A stretch of 39,934 bases of DNA from a virus: positions 1 to 39,934 of IMG/VR virus record IMGVR_UViG_3300033388_003055. One strand, 5' to 3'. Positions within the stretch are counted from its first letter, which is position 1, and every line of letters starts with the position of its first letter. Positions 32,115 through 39,934 of this stretch are shown piece after piece. A model generated the notes under the pieces. That model saw nothing but the letters and a program-made list of their open reading frames with translations, made no database searches and was not told the DNA's origin. Position numbers and translations under genes: made by a program.

Positions 32115-33599
32115 ATGGCAATAGACGAAAAGAAAATGCTGGAAATAATACGGATAGCAAAGCGGAATCTTGTTAATTTCCGTAGAACTTGCTTAGTTGT
32201 AGCAGAGGATGAAGTATTACCGGCTGTCTTTCATTTTGATTGGAGTGGCAAATTACTTGATGGTACGACTAATTACGCTATTGAGGCCTTTCGGGAATCG
32301 GCTAAGACACAATATGTATTACGCGCTTTTCCGCAGTATTGCCTGATGTTTCCGGAAGTTAAGCGTGATTATATTGTTTTGATCAAGAAAAACACCCGAT
32401 TAGCGCAAGGTAAATTAAAGGAAATTGAAAATGAATATGAGTCAAACCCGGCACTTATGTCAAACTGCATTAAGATTAGAGAAAAAAGCGCGGATGTTTT
32501 CTCGGTTGATGTCAAAGGCGCAGACGGAAAAAAGGTTAATATCCGCATTGAAGCGTATGGAAAAGGATCTGCAATCAGGGGATTGGCTAATTTGGACAGA
32601 CGACCGAAGATCGTTATATGCGATGATTTACAAGACTCCGACGAATCGAAGTCTGATACAGTTATGGACGACGACTGGAAATGGTTTCTCTCCGATGTTA
32701 AATTTCTTGGCCAAAAATGCCGGATTTTTATGATTGGAAATAATCTTGGTGAGAAGTGCATATTAGAGCAAATTGAGCGCAATAAGGATAGTGTCGGTTT
32801 TGAATTCTCAAGATTAGCTATTGTGGATGATAAAAATGAACCGGTTTGGCCCAGCAAATACAAGAAAGAGGAAATATTCAAAGAAAAAGCTGATTACGAC
32901 CGGATGGGAAGAATCGATATATGGTTGCGCGAGCGAATGTGTATTGCTGTTGGGGAAGAAAACAAGATATTCCACGAAGATGATTTCCGGTATTTCGTAT
33001 CGCCTACCGATCTTCGTAAGCCGCACGACCGTAACAGGTTTATTACTCTTGACCCGGCAAGTAGCAAGAATCCGGAGTCCTGTTATCGCGCACTTGTTAT
33101 GAATGAGATTGATGTTGATAATAACTGGTTTATACAGGAATGTCGCTATGGCCGGTGGGATAGTAAAGGATTGATCGATGAAATGTTTGATATGGTTGTT
33201 ATGTGGGGAGTCAAAGAAGTTGGTATTGAAATTGGTGAGTACAAGAATGTTATCCAGCCTTTCTTGCAAGATGAAATGAGAAAAAGAAATGTTTGGTTTG
33301 ACATTATACCAATGGAGCATGGCAAGATAGGATCCAAGCTTGAAAGAATTAAAATGTTACAGCCAAGATTTAAAGCGCATAGTATTTTCTTTCCCCAAAA
33401 TGCGGATTGGTTGCCGGAAATGAAAACTGAATTAAGTGGTGTTACAAAAGACGGGATTAAATCCCTGTTTATTGATTGTGTTGATGCCCTTGCTATGCAA
33501 ATGCAAATGGCGCGGAAACCCTTTAGACAGGAAAGTCAGCGTACTAACAAGAAATTGCCGCGTACTGCAAAGTCCGGTGATGTATTTTCGGGGGTGTAA
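32115..33599 (+). CDS. terL: Terminase large subunit
   Basis: 494 residues from the ATG at 32115 (AGGA upstream; a TTG just before is in frame). The ATPase part has an adenine-side FRESAKT Walker A variant (59-65, Ala for the usual Gly) and a Walker B strand KIVICDD (165-171). The nuclease part has the acidic strand FITLDPASSK (about 309-318) and a C-terminal IDCVDALAMQ (about 453-462). The enzyme pumps DNA into the prohead using ATP and cuts it. The AK(S/T) variant of Walker A is known in other phage terminases, so activity is expected. Confidence 0.9.
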   Translation: MAIDEKKMLEIIRIAKRNLVNFRRTCLVVAEDEVLPAVFHFDWSGKLLDGTTNYAIEAFRESAKTQYVLRAFPQYCLMFPEVKRDYIVLIKKNTRLAQGKLKEIENEYESNPALMSNCIKIREKSADVFSVDVKGADGKKVNIRIEAYGKGSAIRGLANLDRRPKIVICDDLQDSDESKSDTVMDDDWKWFLSDVKFLGQKCRIFMIGNNLGEKCILEQIERNKDSVGFEFSRLAIVDDKNEPVWPSKYKKEEIFKEKADYDRMGRIDIWLRERMCIAVGEENKIFHEDDFRYFVSPTDLRKPHDRNRFITLDPASSKNPESCYRALVMNEIDVDNNWFIQECRYGRWDSKGLIDEMFDMVVMWGVKEVGIEIGEYKNVIQPFLQDEMRKRNVWFDIIPMEHGKIGSKLERIKMLQPRFKAHSIFFPQNADWLPEMKTELSGVTKDGIKSLFIDCVDALAMQMQMARKPFRQESQRTNKKLPRTAKSGDVFSGV

Positions 33600-34100
33600 A
33601 TGGAAACTGAAACAATAGAAAAATTAGAATTCGGTAAAACAACTTTTAATAATGACCTAGCTGATGTTGTTGCGCTTTGTGGTAGCTGGTGGAAAGATAG
33701 TTTGTTTCATAAGCTATACAAAATAAAATACAATGTCGATATTTCTTTTTTTGAAGTAATTAATTCTGTTCAAGGATTAATTTATACCATTGGAAGAAAT
33801 GATAAAGGGGAATGTATTGCTTGTTATGTTGGATTTAAAGCGCCTTATATGTTTAATAAAGATGTTATATGTGCCAATGAGGTTGTGTGGTGTGTTGATA
33901 AAGAACATAGGAACATACGGAACTTAAAAGGTTTGCTCGACGCTGTAGATCAATTAATGCTCGACGAGAAAGTAGATTTATGGAACTTAAATGTCAGTAA
34001 CGAACCTAAGTATGACAGATTAGGTAATTTTTTAGAAAAATTAGGATACAATCTTATGGATAAGTGCTATTCTAATTACAAAGGAGATAAAGATGGGTAA
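33600..34100 (+). CDS. GNAT-fold protein, T7 gp13-like
   Basis: 166 residues. The middle (ECIACYVGFKAPYM then NEVVWCVDKEHRNIRN) and the end (NEPKYDRLGNFLEKLGYNLM) follow the GNAT acetyltransferase fold order, including the beta strand and the G-Y-x-L end. T7 gp13, an assembly protein found near portal genes, has this fold; its catalytic activity is not established. The ATG follows the terL stop directly and the next gene overlaps by 8 bases. Confidence 0.6.
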   Translation: METETIEKLEFGKTTFNNDLADVVALCGSWWKDSLFHKLYKIKYNVDISFFEVINSVQGLIYTIGRNDKGECIACYVGFKAPYMFNKDVICANEVVWCVDKEHRNIRNLKGLLDAVDQLMLDEKVDLWNLNVSNEPKYDRLGNFLEKLGYNLMDKCYSNYKGDKDG

Positions 34101-34455
34101 ATTTGCAGCAATAGGTTTTGCTTTAGGTGTTGGAACTGCGGCAGTAGGAACGACAGCAGCAATAGGTGCAACAGCCGCAGCAATAACTGGTATTGGTGCG
34201 GTTGCTTTAGGTGGATTAACGGTTGCAAAACTTGGTAAATCCGTTTTTGGTAGTACTCCCGGATCTTCACCAGCAGCTTCTTCAATAGGAGCGACACCAT
34301 CAGCACCATCAGCAGAAGCGGCGAAAGCAGCCGGCTTTGAACTTGCAAAAGATCAAAAGCGAAGATCATCTAAGAGAGTATTTACTTCAAGAAGTGATCA
34401 AGCTAATTTATTAGCAACACCAAGTACAACACAACAAAGTTTACTAGGGGGTTAA
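34093..34455 (+). CDS. Gly/Ala-rich small virion protein, gp7.3/6.7-like
   Basis: 120 residues. Residues 1-50 are hydrophobic and Gly/Ala-rich (IGFALGVGTAAVGTTAAIGA). The middle is Ser/Ala/Pro-rich. The C-terminus has RVFTSRSDQANLL and ends QQSLLGG, similar to small podovirus virion proteins that end in LLG near the portal gene. The hydrophobic part could insert in a membrane during ejection. The T7 gp7.3/6.7 comparison rests on composition and position. Confidence 0.55.
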   Translation: MGKFAAIGFALGVGTAAVGTTAAIGATAAAITGIGAVALGGLTVAKLGKSVFGSTPGSSPAASSIGATPSAPSAEAAKAAGFELAKDQKRRSSKRVFTSRSDQANLLATPSTTQQSLLGG

Positions 34456-34456
34456 T

Positions 34457-36142
34457 TTGGCAGATCGAGGTGATAATCCAATTAGTGTTGGTAAAGACGG
34501 ATTTATTGCAAATCCGACAGCTTCCAGAAAAGCACAAGATGTTTTTGCGCGCTGGAAATCTCTAAAGAATAAACGGAGTAACTGGGAGTGGCAGTGGCAA
34601 GATTCTCTACCATACACCGTACCGCATAAAGCTTTTGTTACAAGACAGAGATCTATTCAAGGTGAGCAATTAGATACAAAGATTTTTGACTCCACCGCTA
34701 GGATTGCTAATCAGTTAATGGCAAGTGGCTTTCAAGGTAACCTAACAAACCCAGCGACACGATGGTTTAATTTACGACTACAAAATAAAAACCTTAATGA
34801 TTTTAAAGAAGTAAAACTTTGGTTAGCTGAAGCGCAAGATATAATGTTTGATGTGTTTTCAAATAGTAATTTTGATGCACAGATACACGAATGTTATATA
34901 GATCTTGGTTCAGCCGGTACGAGTATATTGTTTGAAACGGAAGATGATAAAGATATTATCAGGTTCAGATGTTTGCCGGTTAGTGAAGTTGCTATTGGTG
35001 AGGATTCAAACGAGCGAGTGGTAGAAGTTTTCCGTCAGTTTACATTGACAGCAGTACAGGCTCATATGAAGTGGGGCAAAAATGCCGGCCAAGCTGTTGC
35101 AGACAAAATGAAAGCGAAAAAGTGGGATGACAATATTAATTTCTTGCACGCAGTCCATCCAAGAGTCATCAGAGACATTGGAAGTTCAACAAGTAATAAT
35201 CTTGAATGGGCCGAAATCTTTATGGAATTGGAAGGACAGCACATCGTTCAAGAGAGCGGTTTCTTTGAAAATCCTTTTATGGTCACTAGGTTTTTTAAAG
35301 TTAGTGGGGATCCTTATGGCTATTCTCCCGGTATTATTGTGTTGCCTGATATTAAGATGCTACAAGCTGTTACAAAGACCATTATTGAAGCAGCACAAAA
35401 AATTACTTCACCACCTTTAATCCTTCCTCACGATGGTTTTCTCTTACCATTAAATACCGAACCAAATGGTATTAATTACCGAATGAGTGGAAATCCTAAT
35501 GACAAAATAGAATTTCTGCAAACGGGAGCGAACATTCCTGTAGGTCGTGAGGAACAATTAGATTTAAGAGACACGATCAATAAGGCGTACTTTGTTGATT
35601 TATTTATGACTTTGGCTGATAGACGCAATATGACTGCTACCGAAGTTATGGAACGAGTACAAGAAAAAATGATAATGCTGGGGCCGGTGTTAGGACGCTT
35701 ACAAACTGAAATGCTAGACCCAATTATTGAGCGTACATTTAATATCTTGTTACGCAAGGGAATCATACCGCCACCACCCCCAGTCCTTGATAATGCTGGA
35801 ATAACAGTTGAATATATTTCACCTTTGGCTAATGCACAAAGATCCGCAAGGGTCAGTAGTATTACAAATATTCTTACACTTACCGGACAAATAGCTGGGT
35901 TTGTACCGGAAGTTATTGATAAAATTGATACCGACAAAGCTGTAGATCAAGCCGCCGATGTATTTGGTGTTAATCCAAATCTTATTAGGAACAGCGAACA
36001 AGTCGGTCAAATAAGAGCGGCTAGAGCAGAACAGGCAAAACAGGCTCAAGAAATAGAAGCTGCAAAAATTGGAAGTGAAGTTGCAAAAGATGCTTCTGAA
36101 GCTGAGAAAAATTTACAAGAGGCAGAGGCTCTAACTAAATAA
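34457..36142 (+). CDS. Portal (head-tail connector) protein, T7 gp8-like
   Basis: 561 residues from a TTG at 34457, preceded by AGGGGG. The head-to-tail connector family is supported by NKRSNWEWQWQDSLPYTVPH near the N-terminus, FDSTARIANQLMASGFQGNL (about 74-93), YSPGIIVLPDIKML and the long C-terminal helix rich in Ala, Glu and Gln. T7 gp8 is 536 residues, close to this length. It should form the dodecameric ring through which terminase pumps DNA and to which tail tubular protein A binds. Confidence 0.88.
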   Translation: MADRGDNPISVGKDGFIANPTASRKAQDVFARWKSLKNKRSNWEWQWQDSLPYTVPHKAFVTRQRSIQGEQLDTKIFDSTARIANQLMASGFQGNLTNPATRWFNLRLQNKNLNDFKEVKLWLAEAQDIMFDVFSNSNFDAQIHECYIDLGSAGTSILFETEDDKDIIRFRCLPVSEVAIGEDSNERVVEVFRQFTLTAVQAHMKWGKNAGQAVADKMKAKKWDDNINFLHAVHPRVIRDIGSSTSNNLEWAEIFMELEGQHIVQESGFFENPFMVTRFFKVSGDPYGYSPGIIVLPDIKMLQAVTKTIIEAAQKITSPPLILPHDGFLLPLNTEPNGINYRMSGNPNDKIEFLQTGANIPVGREEQLDLRDTINKAYFVDLFMTLADRRNMTATEVMERVQEKMIMLGPVLGRLQTEMLDPIIERTFNILLRKGIIPPPPPVLDNAGITVEYISPLANAQRSARVSSITNILTLTGQIAGFVPEVIDKIDTDKAVDQAADVFGVNPNLIRNSEQVGQIRAARAEQAKQAQEIEAAKIGSEVAKDASEAEKNLQEAEALTK

Positions 36143-36158
36143 AATAAAGGAGAAAGAA

Positions 36159-36377
36159 ATGCCAGTACATCAGCCAAAGTTGGAAGAAACAAAAAAGTAT
36201 TACACCAAAAAAGATTTTGAAGATGGAAAATGCGATGAAAATGGTAATCCAGTAATTCCGGGTCTTGCAACAGCATCAGCACCGCCGCCTGAACCTGAAA
36301 AAGTTGATGATGCACCAGAAGAACCTGTTGATGATAGTGAGAATGTTGAAGATGATCCTAAAGAGGAGAAAGAATAA
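36159..36377 (+). CDS. Small acidic disordered protein
   Basis: 72 residues. An N-terminal KKYYTKKDFEDGKCDENGNP segment is followed by a Pro/Glu/Asp-rich tail. AAAGGAGAAAGAA precedes the ATG. Its place between portal and scaffold suggests an assembly helper. Stop overlaps the next ATG (TAATG). Confidence 0.6.
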   Translation: MPVHQPKLEETKKYYTKKDFEDGKCDENGNPVIPGLATASAPPPEPEKVDDAPEEPVDDSENVEDDPKEEKE

Positions 36378-36514
36378 TGGCTGTAACAGTTACAGATATT
36401 GATGATTTGGATGTTACCGGTTATCCCGGAAAAGTACAAACGAATACTTTAACGATCGGAACAATGACGATTGAAACCGGACAATCCGGTGGTCAAACGA
36501 ATGGTGATCGTTAG
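36377..36514 (+). CDS. Small Thr-rich protein
   Basis: 45 residues (MAVTVTDIDDLDVTGYPGKV start), Thr/Gly-rich, with a beta-like middle (TNTLTIGTMTIETG). It starts on the previous stop and ends on the next GTG. Not recognised. Confidence 0.5.
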   Translation: MAVTVTDIDDLDVTGYPGKVQTNTLTIGTMTIETGQSGGQTNGDR

Positions 36515-36582
36515 TGCCTAAGCATACAGTAAGGGCAAAAAGAGCATCAAGAAAAGGCAAAGTTATTCGTGGTAAACGCTAG
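36514..36582 (+). CDS. Very small basic peptide, GTG start
   Basis: 22 residues, strongly basic (PKHTVRAKRASRKGKVIRGK). The GTG overlaps the previous TAG and the end overlaps the next gene by 14 bases. Similar short Lys/Arg-rich peptides occur near phage capsid genes, but coding is uncertain. Confidence 0.35.
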   Translation: MPKHTVRAKRASRKGKVIRGKR

Positions 36583-36805
36583 TGAATTAGAAGAACTCCA
36601 AAAGGCCTATAACAAAACTTTTTCTAATCAAGAGGGAAAGCTTGTTTTAGCGGACTTGAGACAAAGATGTTTTGCTTATGCGCCTACTAATGTACCCGGT
36701 GACCCTTATGGTACGCACATTAACGAGGGGATGCGGAATGTACTTTTACATATAGAGACTAAAATGAAAATGGCATTACTAACACAGAAAAAGGAGAATC
36801 AATAA
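36569..36805 (+). CDS. Bbp19-like phage protein
   Basis: 78 residues from GTG. The core KLVLADLRQRCFAY then VPGDPYGTHINEGMRNVLLH matches the Bbp19-like family (VLADLxxxC, PGDP, NEGxRxVxLHI), small proteins coded beside portal and scaffold in many podoviruses. Role unknown, probably in head assembly. Stop overlaps the scaffold ATG (TAATG). Confidence 0.7.
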   Translation: MVNASELEELQKAYNKTFSNQEGKLVLADLRQRCFAYAPTNVPGDPYGTHINEGMRNVLLHIETKMKMALLTQKKENQ

Positions 36806-37647
36806 TGGTGGACAACCCAGCAGTAGCGGATCCAGCCGCAGACCCAGAAGCTAGTTCTCTAACACCGACACCAGATTGGAAGGATGGTCTAGGTCCGGAT
36901 TTAAAGGAACACCCAGCATTTACTAATTTTAAGAATGTTGAGGAATTGGCACAGAGTCATTTAAACGCGCAAGAGAAAATTGGTAAAAAAGGAATCCCTT
37001 TACCGAATAAAGAATCATTGATGGACAGTCCGGAATGGGGAGAAGTATTTGATCAACTTGGACGACCGGCAGAAGCAAAAGCATATGAAGATCCAAAAAT
37101 AGAGATGCCGGCCGGACACGAACCGCCTGATGAAAAGCTTGTTGGTGAGTTTAAAACATTAGCGCATAGCATTGGTTTATTACCGCATCAATATCAAGCG
37201 CTAATGAAGTATGATTTTGAAAAGAATTCAGCTTTAGGACAACAAGCCGAAGCAGCGCAAGATGAACAATTAAAAACTACCGAAACAGTTTTACGAAAAA
37301 AACTGGGTAAAGCTTATGATGGAAAGCTTGTAAAAGCACAAGGTTTAATTACTAAATTCGGTGGCGAGGGTGGAGTTGCTACTAAAATCGCAAATAGTGG
37401 ATTAGGTAGAGACCCAGAATTTATTGAATTTTTGATGGATGTTGCATCAAATTTTGGAGAGGGTGGAGAGTTGGTAGGTGAATCTGTTAATGCAAGTATC
37501 TTATCACCGGAACAAGCTGGTAAGAGGATTAAGCAAATTCAAGGTGACAAAGACCATCCATTCCATAAGAGAGATCATCCGGAACACAAAGAGGCTATGA
37601 CAGAAATGACTGGCCTTTTCCAGATGGCAAACCCAGAACAGGCATAA
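36805..37647 (+). CDS. Capsid scaffolding protein
   Basis: 280 residues, acidic and helical. DWKDGLGPDLKEHPAF and FKNVEELAQSHLNAQEKIGK near the N-terminus, then LPNKES, are typical of phage scaffolds coded directly before the major capsid gene. The C-terminal HPFHKRDHPEHKEAM is the basic/charged end that would contact the capsid protein. It is needed for prohead assembly and should leave or be lost before packaging. Confidence 0.8.
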   Translation: MVDNPAVADPAADPEASSLTPTPDWKDGLGPDLKEHPAFTNFKNVEELAQSHLNAQEKIGKKGIPLPNKESLMDSPEWGEVFDQLGRPAEAKAYEDPKIEMPAGHEPPDEKLVGEFKTLAHSIGLLPHQYQALMKYDFEKNSALGQQAEAAQDEQLKTTETVLRKKLGKAYDGKLVKAQGLITKFGGEGGVATKIANSGLGRDPEFIEFLMDVASNFGEGGELVGESVNASILSPEQAGKRIKQIQGDKDHPFHKRDHPEHKEAMTEMTGLFQMANPEQA

Positions 37648-37649
37648 AA

Positions 37650-37740
37650 GGACAATCCGAAAGGATCCTGATGGCTTGGTAAATCGGACAACCGCGTAAG
37701 CGATCCAAACACTACCTGATTTTGTAGATCCGTAAGGACA
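37650..37740 (+). ncRNA. Structured capsid-gene leader with three GNRA hairpins
   Basis: Three small hairpins with GNRA loops are seen: ATCC-GAAA-GGAT (37655-37666), CGC-GTAA-GCG (37693-37702) and TCC-GTAA-GGA (37729-37738). Each belongs to a repeated unit with GGACAA and GATCC: units start GGACAATCCGAAAGGATCC and GGACAACCGCGTAAGCGATC. No protein is encoded in 37648-37779. The capsid ribosome-binding site AGGGAGA follows about 30 bases later. Possible roles are mRNA stability or processing for high capsid output, or capsid/RNA binding; none is proven. Confidence 0.55.
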
Positions 37741-37779
37741 ACCTATAATTGATGGATAACTACAATAGGGAGAAATAAA

Positions 37780-38640
37780 ATGGCAGCTATAGATACAGCG
37801 TTTGTACGCCAGTTTGGATCGACGATCGAGTTGTTAGTTCAACAGATGGGATCTAAATTGCGTAGTGCTGTGCGGATGGAAAGCGGAGTTGTCGGCGAAC
37901 AAGCATTTTTTGATCAAATCGCCGCAACAAATGCAGTCCTACGCACAACTCGTAATGCTGATACTCCACTGGTCAAGACAGATAATCGTCGCCGATCAGT
38001 TGTGCTATTAGATTATGAATGGGCTGACCTTATTGACGACCAAGATCAATTAAAAATGATCGTGGATCCCAATAATCCGTATGCTCGAAATGCCGCTAAT
38101 GCTTTAGGCAGAACGATTGATGACAACATTATCACTGCTTTTAACGCATCAGCTTTAACGGACAAAACCGGTTCAACTTCAACACCACTTCCATCTTCTC
38201 AAGTTATCTTGAATGGTGGTACTGGCTTGACGATTGGAAAATTACGAAGTGCAAAGCAAATCCTTGATCTTCAAGATGTACCTGAAAATGAGAGATTTAT
38301 TTGTATTTCACCGATTGGATTGACCGACCTTTTAGAAACTGCTGAAGTCACAAGTTCCGACTTCAATACGATCCGCGCGCTTGTCGCCGGTGAGTTAAGC
38401 CAGTTCTTAGGTTTTACTTTTATCACTTCAACTCGACTACCAATAACCGGAAATATTAGAAGTTGTTTCGCTTGGCGCAGAGATGGTGTACTTTTAGCGC
38501 TTGCAAAAGAGATCAGCACACGAATCGAAGAAAGAGCAGATAAGAGTTTCGCGACTCAAGTTTACCTTTCAATGAGTGTCGGTTCTACTCGTATGCAAGA
38601 GTTCGAAGTTGTCCAAATCGACATCGACGAAACAGCATAA
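37780..38640 (+). CDS. Major capsid protein
   Basis: 286 residues. TAFVRQFGSTIELLVQQMGS, a beta hinge around TRNADTPLVKTDNRRR, IDDQDQLKMIVDPNNPYARN, and near the C-terminus FLGFTFITSTRLPI with ATQVYLSMSVGSTRMQE are the usual blocks of an HK97-fold podovirus capsid family. Its position right after the scaffold and its length fit. It forms the head shell. GGGAGAAATAAA precedes the ATG, after the structured leader. Confidence 0.88.
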   Translation: MAAIDTAFVRQFGSTIELLVQQMGSKLRSAVRMESGVVGEQAFFDQIAATNAVLRTTRNADTPLVKTDNRRRSVVLLDYEWADLIDDQDQLKMIVDPNNPYARNAANALGRTIDDNIITAFNASALTDKTGSTSTPLPSSQVILNGGTGLTIGKLRSAKQILDLQDVPENERFICISPIGLTDLLETAEVTSSDFNTIRALVAGELSQFLGFTFITSTRLPITGNIRSCFAWRRDGVLLALAKEISTRIEERADKSFATQVYLSMSVGSTRMQEFEVVQIDIDETA

Positions 38641-38657
38641 ACTAAGGAGAAATTACA

Positions 38658-39086
38658 ATGGCTACACAAAACGGAACAAATTATGCGAAAAGCATCAATC
38701 CGTCTTTGAGTAATCGTAATGCTCCCGGTTCAGTTGGTGGGAGAATACGATCCTTGACGGAACAATTTACCTTTGCTGGCGAAGCGGCTGGTGAAGTAAT
38801 TAGGCTTGGTAAAGACTTACAAGCTGGCGCAATTATTCACAACATAATTATTGATAATGCCGCTCTCGGTGCTACTGTTACCCTTGATGTTGGTGATAGT
38901 GATACTGTTGATCGGTATGTTAATGGTTATGATGCTAATGGAAGTACCAACAGTGATGTAATACTCATTGGCGGTGTCCATTATGTTATCGGTACAAATA
39001 CCGGTGATGAAACTATCCTTCTTACAACAGGGGTAGCTGCGGCAACTGGTGAAGTCAAAGTTACCATTCTTTATTCGGAAGATTAA
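38658..39086 (+). CDS. Head decoration or minor head protein
   Basis: 142 residues, beta-rich with a disordered first 35 residues (SINPSLSNRNAPGSVGGRIR). GATVTLDVGDSDTVDRY and GEVKVTILYSED are beta strands of a small sandwich. AAGGAGAAAT precedes the ATG. Small beta proteins directly downstream of the capsid gene often decorate the head; exact role not shown. A terminator-like hairpin follows. Confidence 0.6.
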   Translation: MATQNGTNYAKSINPSLSNRNAPGSVGGRIRSLTEQFTFAGEAAGEVIRLGKDLQAGAIIHNIIIDNAALGATVTLDVGDSDTVDRYVNGYDANGSTNSDVILIGGVHYVIGTNTGDETILLTTGVAAATGEVKVTILYSED

Positions 39087-39094
39087 AGAGAACT

Positions 39095-39127
39095 TTGGGG
39101 GGAGAGGTTAAACTTTCCCCCCAATTT
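39095..39127 (+). terminator. Rho-independent terminator-like hairpin after head genes
   Basis: TTGGGGGGA (39095-39103) and TCCCCCCAA (39116-39124) form a perfect 9-base-pair stem with a 12-base loop, followed by TTT. The short T-run suggests partial termination, which would lower tail-gene transcription relative to capsid. Confidence 0.65.
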
Positions 39128-39141
39128 AAAAGGAGTATTTT

Positions 39142-39762
39142 ATGCCTAGTATATCCAATGAGACAGCTATAGCTAATTTGGCACTTACTCGTCTAGGCGC
39201 GGCAAGAATTACTAATATTGATACAGAGCAATCCGAAAATGCTGCGAAAATAAGAGCAATTTTTGATTTATCAAGGGATGATATATTAAGATCGCATACT
39301 TGGAACTTTGCGACTTTGCGTGTCAATTTTAATAAATTAGTTACCACGCCTCTTTACGGATTTGCAAATGAATTCCAGATTCCCGGAAATGTATTAAGAA
39401 TTCTTCCCCCATCTACCGGAAATAACTCAAATTTAGCAAGTGAATATAAAATAGAGGGAGATAAGGTTTTAACAGATGATGCAACCTTCCAAGCAAGATG
39501 TATTATAAGAATAGAAGATACAACAAAATGGGATGCTTCGTTTGTTGATCTTTTTGCTTTACTATTACAGGCCGAATTAGCCTATGCTATTGTTAATAAT
39601 CGCGCGTTGGCCGCTGACCTATTTAATATCTTTACAGCAAAAATGAGAATAGTTAAAGCGACCGATGCTATGGAAGATACACCCGATAGGGTTAGCGCTA
39701 ATACTTGGCTTTTATCTCGCTCTGCCGGAAGTTTTGCACCATCCAGTAGCCTGACTAGCTAA
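39142..39762 (+). CDS. Tail tubular protein A, T7 gp11-like
   Basis: 206 residues (gp11 of T7 is 196). The start SNETAIANLALTRLGAARIT, then RDDILRSHTWNFATLR and YGFANEFQIPGNVLRIL are diagnostic blocks of the gp11/TTPA family, as is LLQAELAYAI. It forms the ring that joins portal to nozzle. AAGGAG lies 8 bases before the ATG. Stop shares one base with the next ATG. Confidence 0.88.
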   Translation: MPSISNETAIANLALTRLGAARITNIDTEQSENAAKIRAIFDLSRDDILRSHTWNFATLRVNFNKLVTTPLYGFANEFQIPGNVLRILPPSTGNNSNLASEYKIEGDKVLTDDATFQARCIIRIEDTTKWDASFVDLFALLLQAELAYAIVNNRALAADLFNIFTAKMRIVKATDAMEDTPDRVSANTWLLSRSAGSFAPSSSLTS

Positions 39763-39934
39763 TGGCAAAAGTAACACCAATTCAAACTAATTTTACGGCT
39801 GGGGAATGGTCACCAAAACTCGATGGGCGCGTTGATGTTTCCAGATACAAGAATTCAGCCGCTAAGATCGAGAATTTTATTGTTGCTCCTTTTGGTGGTA
39901 TAGATCGTCGTCCGGGATCTGTCTGGGTAGCACC
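39762..39934 (+). CDS. Tail tubular protein B-like nozzle protein, N-terminal part (3' truncated)
   Basis: The first 57 residues of the nozzle protein: MAKVTPIQTNFTAGEWSPKL, DGRVDVSRYKNSAAKIENF and GGIDRRPGSVWVAP are the standard family N-terminus. The frame runs off the window end. The rest of the protein begins in 1-1878, with about 100-130 residues missing between the two parts by family comparison. Joining the two window ends directly breaks the frame, so bases are missing. Confidence 0.85.
   Translation, partial: MAKVTPIQTNFTAGEWSPKLDGRVDVSRYKNSAAKIENFIVAPFGGIDRRPGSVWVA

Noticed and set aside
1-39934. Prophage or temperate features (integrase, attachment sites, CI-like repressor)
   Set aside because: No recombinase or repressor fold was recognised; palindromes at 30170-30232 alone do not support lysogeny.

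Overview
The window is nearly the whole genome of a short-tailed (podovirus-type) double-stranded DNA phage with a T7-like virion but no T7-like replication genes. It is AT-rich and gene-dense, with many TAATG and ATGA stop/start overlaps. The gene that starts at 39762 and runs off the right end is the N-terminus of the same tail protein whose C-terminal part fills 1-1878. The sequence is therefore best read as a circular (or circularly permuted) genome opened inside that gene, with a few hundred bases missing. A lipoprotein and a secreted protein in the lysis region point to a Gram-negative host; the host cannot be named from the sequence.

Right arm, rightward (30376-39934): small terminase, four small genes, large terminase, a GNAT-fold protein resembling T7 gp13, a small Gly/Ala-rich protein, portal, several tiny proteins including a Bbp19-like one, scaffold, major capsid protein, a head or decoration protein, tail tubular protein A and the start of tail tubular protein B. 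The capsid gene is preceded by an unusual leader that can fold three GNRA-tetraloop hairpins.

Left arm, rightward (1-20549): rest of tail protein B, two internal-virion-like proteins (gp14/gp15 position), a giant 2282-residue protein in the gp16 position, a 1357-residue tail fibre with a T7-type N-terminus and four LamG-like domains, a run of translationally coupled small virion or accessory proteins, and a lysis region with small membrane proteins, a holin-like protein and a nested spanin-like lipoprotein. No endolysin was recognised.

Early region, leftward (29964 down to 20533): about thirty mostly tiny genes read from a strong promoter at 30005-30032. Recognisable members are SpoVG, a PD-(D/E)XK nuclease of RecB/Cas4 type, a possible single-strand-binding-like protein with a zinc knuckle, a RusA-like Holliday junction resolvase, a YegP/DUF1508-like protein, an HNH nuclease and several small zinc-ribbon proteins. 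No DNA polymerase, primase, helicase, RNA polymerase, integrase or repressor was seen, so replication and transcription probably rely on the host.

The most unusual structure is in 25.9-30.0 kb: ten exact copies of the 11-mer GAAAGGACGGA, each just upstream of a start codon, and four copies of a related gene-junction module that supplies both the end of one gene and the ribosome-binding site of the next. This looks like a cassette-type array of early genes, possibly with shared translational control or recombination at gene boundaries. No tRNA, CRISPR array or insertion sequence was seen.
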